From the NCBI GenBank assembly GCA_027349615.1, contig DAIEML010000060.1, positions 1 through 10,928 of the forward strand: 10,928 bases of DNA, given 5' to 3'. The translations under genes and the position numbers were made by a program. The number at the start of each line of letters is the position of its first letter. Position 1 is the stretch's first letter. The stretch comes from Ignavibacteriales bacterium. GTDB taxonomy: Bacteria; Bacteroidota; Ignavibacteria; Ignavibacteriales; Ignavibacteriaceae. Below are positions 7,887-10,928 of this stretch, one piece after another. The notes beneath the pieces are model-generated. The model did not search any database, had not been told where the DNA came from, and worked only from the letters and a program-made list of their open reading frames with translations.

Positions 7887-8243
7887 TTATTTTTTGATAG
7901 AGCTACTAATTTCTTTTTCAACGTATTCCCACCATTCAGTTTTGATTATATCAAATTTAGATTTTTGTCTGGCGCTTAAAACTGTTTTTATATTATTTAA
8001 CAATAAAGTTGAATCTGCTTTTTTAATATTCATCTTTGTTAAATAATCAATAAGCAAATTTTTTACTTCAGTCGTTTGATCATCAGAAAGTAAAATTTTT
8101 TGTTGGAGTTTTATGGAAGCATTCGAAGCAATTTTTTCAATTACTTTGGTGGAAGAATCTTTTTGGCAATAGGTTGTATTCGTAAATAAAAAAGCCAAAC
8201 AAAAAAATAATAATAGCTTAGATATCAATTTCTTTCCTATCAT
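7887..8243 (-). CDS. Small exported helical protein with two LSxxQ motifs (possibly Spy/CpxP-like)
   Basis: The product is 118 residues. An N-terminal signal sequence (MIGKKLISKLLLFFCLAFLF, then TNTTYC|QKD) predicts export. The Tyr before Cys26 does not fit a standard lipobox, so signal peptidase I cleavage and a soluble periplasmic protein are more likely than a lipoprotein. The mature part is predicted to be almost all helix and rich in Lys. It carries two similarly placed motifs, LSDDQ (52-56) and LSARQ (89-93). Repeated L-S/T-x-x-Q motifs in a small helical periplasmic protein recall the Spy/CpxP (LTXXQ) family, which has chaperone or stress-sensing roles. That assignment is an inference from pattern alone, and the spacing could be coincidence. 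The ATG at 8243 has no visible Shine-Dalgarno. The gene converges on the sensor kinase and stands alone on its strand. Confidence 0.7.
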   Translation of the reverse strand: MIGKKLISKLLLFFCLAFLFTNTTYCQKDSSTKVIEKIASNASIKLQQKILLSDDQTTEVKNLLIDYLTKMNIKKADSTLLLNNIKTVLSARQKSKFDIIKTEWWEYVEKEISSSIKK

Positions 8244-8426
8244 AAAATAACTATTAAAAAGAAATTAATTTTAATAAGAAATACAATGTAGTTTAGTATA
8301 TCCAAGAGAATTCAACAGATAATGTGATAAGGATTATTCATGAATATTTAATTTTATGAAAGAATTATTAAATATTTAAGAATTTTAATATTTCAAATTT
8401 TATAGTTATAAAGTAATTAATTATTT

Positions 8427-9359
8427 TTGTATGCACAATTACATTTTGATGTGAATTCATTAGAGCTAAAAGCCAAAGATTTAATCACTTCATATTTCAA
8501 TTCAATTCAAAAAATTGATTATTCGGTATCTGATTTAGAGAAGAAGCAGTATAATTTTGAAATTACCGTTAAAGGTAAAAGTAGCCAATTAAAAATTCTT
8601 GTTTATTTTGGCTCCAAAGGAATTAAAACTGTAATTCAAGGAAATGTTGATACCAAAATTTATAAAGATATTAATTCATTATTATTTGGTGAAAAATTTC
8701 AAATAGATGTTTCTGATGAAATGAATGAACCGGAAAACTATATTGGAACTGATGAATCTGGTAAAGGAGATTATTTTGGTCCTTTAGTAGTATGTGGTGT
8801 TTATGTTGATAAACAAAGTTTGGTTGAACTAAAAAAGATTGGTGTAAAAGATAGTAAAGAACTTTCTGATAATTTAATTAAGAAATTATCGACTGATATT
8901 AGGGAAATTATAGAAAATAAGTTTAGTATAGTCATTATAAATCCAGAAAAGTATAACCAGCTTCATGAAAAGATGAAAAATGTAAATAGAATTCTAGGTT
9001 GGGCACATGCTAAAGTATTGGAAAATTTACTTCAGAAATATGAAGCGAAAGAAGCAATAAGCGATAAATTTGGTGATGAAAATTATATTAAGAATTCTTT
9101 GCAAACAGAAGGAAAAAATATTTTGTTGCATCAATTTACAAAAGCAGAAAGATATACAGCAGTAGCGGCAGCTTCAATTTTAGCTAGAGATAAATTTTGT
9201 AATTGGTTTGAAATTCAAAAAAATAATTATGGATTTGATATACCGAAAGGTGCTTCACCAAAAGTGGAAAGTAAAGCTCGTTCAATTAAAGAAAAATATG
9301 GATCTGGCAAATTGAATGAATTAGTAAAATTACATTTCAAAACAACGTTAAAGATTTAA
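8427..9359 (+). CDS. rnhC: Ribonuclease HIII
   Basis: RNase HIII cleaves the RNA strand of RNA-DNA hybrids, removing primers and R-loops during replication and repair. The 310-residue product has a TBP-like substrate-binding N-terminal domain (about 4-92, containing QYNFEITVKGKSSQLKILVYFGSKG). The catalytic domain has IGTDESGKGDYFGPL (106-120, metal-binding D109 and E110), KDSKEL (141-146), ISDKF (211-215, D213) and KAERYTAVAAASILARDKF (239-257). E241 sits where RNase HII has its fourth Asp. The motifs look intact and the length is normal for the family. The start is odd. No ATG exists in frame until 8721, which is past the whole N-terminal domain. An in-frame TAA at 8418-8420 leaves TTG 8427 or GTG 8451 as the conventional starts. 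I chose TTG because it retains the first strand of the N-terminal domain. No Shine-Dalgarno is seen. pfkA follows after 26 bases, probably on the same transcript. Confidence 0.92.
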   Translation: MYAQLHFDVNSLELKAKDLITSYFNSIQKIDYSVSDLEKKQYNFEITVKGKSSQLKILVYFGSKGIKTVIQGNVDTKIYKDINSLLFGEKFQIDVSDEMNEPENYIGTDESGKGDYFGPLVVCGVYVDKQSLVELKKIGVKDSKELSDNLIKKLSTDIREIIENKFSIVIINPEKYNQLHEKMKNVNRILGWAHAKVLENLLQKYEAKEAISDKFGDENYIKNSLQTEGKNILLHQFTKAERYTAVAAASILARDKFCNWFEIQKNNYGFDIPKGASPKVESKARSIKEKYGSGKLNELVKLHFKTTLKI

Positions 9360-9385
9360 TAATAATATAGGATTATAAAATAAAG

Positions 9386-10483
9386 ATGGTTTCAAACTCA
9401 AAAGTTAAAAGGATTGGAATATTAACTGGCGGTGGTGATTGTCCTGGATTAAATGCAGTTATTAGAGGAGTTACTAAACCGGCTCAAGATTATGGCATGT
9501 CTGTGCTAGGAATTTTGGATGGATTCGAAGGGTTAGTTGAGGGCAGAGCTAAAGAATTAAAAAATGATGACGTTTCTGGAATATTAGGCAGAGGGGGCAC
9601 AATACTTGGTTCTTCAAATAAAGGAGATCCATTTCATTGGCCAGAATCAAAAGATGGGAAAATCGAAATTGTTAATAGAGCTCAAGCTGCACTAAAGAAT
9701 TATCAAGCATGGAATTTAGATGCGTTAATTGCTATTGGTGGCGATGGAACAATGCATATCTGTAAAAAGCTTGGTGAAATGGGAATGAATATGATTGGAG
9801 TTCCAAAAACAATTGATAACGATCTTGAAGCAACTGATCTTACATTTGGACATGATTCAGCTGTTTATGTTGTTGCCGAAGCTCTTGATAGATTGCATAC
9901 TACTGCTTCTTCACATCATCGAGTAATTGTTGTTGAAGTAATGGGTAGATATGCGGGATGGATTGCTTTAAATGGAGGTTTAGCGGGAGGAGCCGACATT
10001 ATTTTAATTCCTGAAATTCCATTTTCTTGGGAAAAAGTTTACGACAAAATTTTGAAACGTGAGCTTATGGGAAAAAAATTTAGTCTAGTTTGCGTTGCGG
10101 AAGGAGCTAAACCTCTTGATGGTGAAATGGTTGTGAAGGGACAGGATATAAAAAGACATGATCCAACCCAGCTTGGGGGAATAGGAGAATTAGTTGCTAA
10201 AAGGATAGAAGAAAATACTGAACGTGAAACTAGAGTCACTGTGCTAGGTCATTTGCAGCGTGGCGGAAGCCCAACACCGTTTGATAGAATTTTATCAACA
10301 AAATTTGGCACTTTTGCGATTGATTTAGCTGCAAGAAAAAAATTTGGAAGAATGGTAGCTTTAAAAGGTAATGAAATAAAAAATGTTTTAATTGAAGATG
10401 CGATTTCGCATCAAAAGCTTGTTAAGCCAGATAACCAAAATGTAATTGCGGCAAAATCTGTCGGAATATCATTTGGTGTATAA
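9386..10483 (+). CDS. pfkA: 6-phosphofructokinase (PfkA family, phosphate donor unresolved)
   Basis: The enzyme phosphorylates fructose 6-phosphate to fructose 1,6-bisphosphate in cytosolic glycolysis. The 365-residue product has the N-terminal nucleotide loop GILTGGGDCPGLNAVIRG (11-28), IGGDGT (117-122), PKTIDND (140-146, catalytic base D144), MGRYAGW (186-192), PEIPF (209-213) and GHLQRGGSPTPFDR (288-301, substrate-binding His289 and Arg292). Gly121 corresponds to E. coli Gly104 and favours ATP. Lys141 corresponds to E. coli Gly124 and is typical of pyrophosphate enzymes. The Gly-plus-Lys pair, together with a chain longer than the 320 residues of E. coli PfkA, is what I recall for group III (mixed-substrate) PFKs, which include both ATP and PPi users. 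The E. coli-type allosteric regulation should not be assumed. The ATG at 9386 is 26 bases after the rnhC stop with only a weak, distant GGAT, so the two genes are probably co-transcribed. The PFK call is very safe; the phosphoryl donor is open. Confidence 0.95.
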   Translation: MVSNSKVKRIGILTGGGDCPGLNAVIRGVTKPAQDYGMSVLGILDGFEGLVEGRAKELKNDDVSGILGRGGTILGSSNKGDPFHWPESKDGKIEIVNRAQAALKNYQAWNLDALIAIGGDGTMHICKKLGEMGMNMIGVPKTIDNDLEATDLTFGHDSAVYVVAEALDRLHTTASSHHRVIVVEVMGRYAGWIALNGGLAGGADIILIPEIPFSWEKVYDKILKRELMGKKFSLVCVAEGAKPLDGEMVVKGQDIKRHDPTQLGGIGELVAKRIEENTERETRVTVLGHLQRGGSPTPFDRILSTKFGTFAIDLAARKKFGRMVALKGNEIKNVLIEDAISHQKLVKPDNQNVIAAKSVGISFGV

Positions 10484-10530
10484 TAAATTTATTTTTAACT
10501 ATATTTTTAGAATATAAATATTGATTTTAG

Positions 10531-10561
10531 GAGCGCTTAAATATATATTTGAGCGCTTAAA
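10531..10561. repeat. Paired GAGCGCTTAAA repeat forming a hairpin after pfkA
   Basis: GAGCGCTTAAA occurs at 10531-10541 and again at 10551-10561, exactly 20 bases apart. Each copy holds the self-complementary core AGCGCT. The two cores and the AT stretch between them also pair (10532-10541 with 10548-10557, one T-G wobble), giving a hairpin with a TATATA-containing loop. It lies 48 bases after pfkA and about 20 bases before the tRNA. It could be the pfkA terminator, although no T run follows on the plus strand, or a two-site operator. Nothing in the sequence decides between these. Confidence 0.6.
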
Positions 10562-10582
10562 AATTTTAGTTCTTTATTTTTC

Positions 10583-10656
10583 GGGGTCGTAGTTCAGTTG
10601 GTTAGAACGCCTGCCTGTCACGCAGGAGGTCGCGAGTTCGAGTCTCGTCGGCCCCG
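10583..10656 (+). tRNA. tRNA-Asp (anticodon GUC)
   Basis: The 74 bases fold into a full cloverleaf. The acceptor stem is GGGGTCG with CGGCCCC (one T-G wobble). The D stem is GTTC/GAAC. The anticodon stem is CCTGC/GCAGG around the loop CTGTCAC with anticodon GTC at 10617-10619. The five-base variable region is AGGTC, and the T stem GCGAG/CTCGT holds the TTCGAGT loop. The discriminator base is G10656, the usual identity base for tRNA-Asp. CCA is not encoded, since CTTA follows. It reads the aspartate codons GAC and GAU. It is a single tRNA with its own terminator directly downstream. Confidence 0.97.
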
Positions 10657-10661
10657 CTTAG

Positions 10662-10692
10662 AAAAGCTCAGAACATCTTCTGGGCTTTTTTA
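10662..10692 (+). terminator. Intrinsic terminator of tRNA-Asp
   Basis: A 12-bp stem (10662-10673 with 10678-10689, AAAAGCTCAGAA against TTCTGGGCTTTT, one T-G wobble) has the four-base loop CATC. It runs directly into a T-rich tract (TTTTTTATTTTTAT). It begins five bases after the tRNA, so it very likely ends the tRNA transcript. Confidence 0.88.
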
Positions 10693-10765
10693 TTTTTATC
10701 ACGCGTATCATAAAATTTTAAACTTTATGTCAAATATTCCTGTCTTGACTTCATATCAAACAAAT

Positions 10766-10837
10766 TCTGCCAGGCTTATAACAAGCATGTAACAAGCCTC
10801 CAAGAGGCGTCAAAAAAGTATATGCCATTCTGGCAGA
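10766..10837. repeat. Cluster of nested and competing inverted repeats
   Basis: TCTGCCAG (10766-10773) pairs with CTGGCAGA (10830-10837) across about 56 bases. Inside, AGGCTT (10772-10777) can pair with AAGCCT (10794-10799), and GCCTC (10796-10800) can instead pair with GAGGC (10804-10808). GCCA/TGGC (10824-10827 with 10831-10834) forms a further small hairpin that competes with the outer stem. TAACAAGC is repeated directly within it. The segment is visibly richer in G and C than its flanks, and no coding frame explains it. It could be a small RNA, a REP-like element or an eroded mobile-element end. From about 10838 to the window end nothing is recognised. Confidence 0.4.
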
Positions 10838-10928
10838 GCAGTTGATAAATATTTATTAATAACATGGTTTTATTCTCTAAAAATAAAATTAACAATCTTT
10901 ATGCTGAAATTTATTAATTGAATATTAT

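Noticed and set aside
8343..8380. AATATTTAA/TTAAATATT inverted repeat upstream of rnhC
   Set aside because: It is made only of A and T in a very AT-rich spacer, where such matches arise by chance, and it has no supporting promoter or T run.
10598..10792. Open frame of 64 codons across the tRNA
   Set aside because: It begins inside tRNA-Asp and reads through the terminator; the RNA gene explains the sequence.
10583..10928. tRNA-Asp as an integration (attachment) site with a mobile element
   Set aside because: No repeat of the tRNA 3' end is seen downstream, and there is no integrase or phage gene in the window.
1..10928. CRISPR array, transposase, toxin-antitoxin or defence cluster
   Set aside because: I searched by eye for regularly spaced repeats, transposase motifs and paired small genes of those kinds and saw none.

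Overview
The window is AT-rich and reads as a chromosomal housekeeping stretch from a Gram-negative bacterium of the Bacteroidota/Chlorobiota group. My best guess is an Ignavibacteria-like lineage. The evidence is an Omp85-family outer-membrane protein, a very large TonB-dependent receptor with a carboxypeptidase-regulatory-like N-terminal domain (Oar type), an RNase HIII, and mostly weak or absent Shine-Dalgarno sequences. The placement is inference from gene content; no taxonomic marker is present.

Layout. (1) Bases 1-1939, plus strand: the 3' part of a BamA/TamA-family gene, cut by the window edge, overlapping or abutting rsmE (16S rRNA m3U1498 methyltransferase). (2) 1962-2123, minus strand: a tiny two-helix membrane protein of the lmo0937/DUF5670 type, convergent with rsmE. 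(3) 2441-5674, minus strand: a stand-alone Oar-like TonB-dependent receptor with a strong Shine-Dalgarno and a clear intrinsic terminator. (4) A 430-base divergent intergenic region carrying a plausible promoter for the next gene. (5) 6105-7874, plus strand: a membrane-bound CHASE3-PAS-HisKA_2-HATPase sensor kinase with no response regulator in view. Convergent to it at 7887-8243 is a small exported helical protein with two LSxxQ motifs. (6) 8427-10483, plus strand: rnhC (RNase HIII, apparently started from a non-ATG codon) followed after 26 bases by pfkA (6-phosphofructokinase), probably one transcript. (7) An AGCGCTTAA double repeat, a tRNA-Asp(GUC) with its own terminator, and a structured non-coding tail.

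The genes do not form one pathway. They cover outer-membrane assembly, ribosome modification, nutrient import, signalling, genome maintenance and glycolysis. I found no CRISPR array, transposase, phage gene, toxin-antitoxin pair or defence cluster, and no convincing undescribed multi-gene system. The observations worth following are small-scale: unusual starts for rsmE and rnhC, a mixed ATP/PPi signature in the phosphofructokinase, the paired repeat before the tRNA, the foldable segment after it, and the small Spy-like secreted protein.
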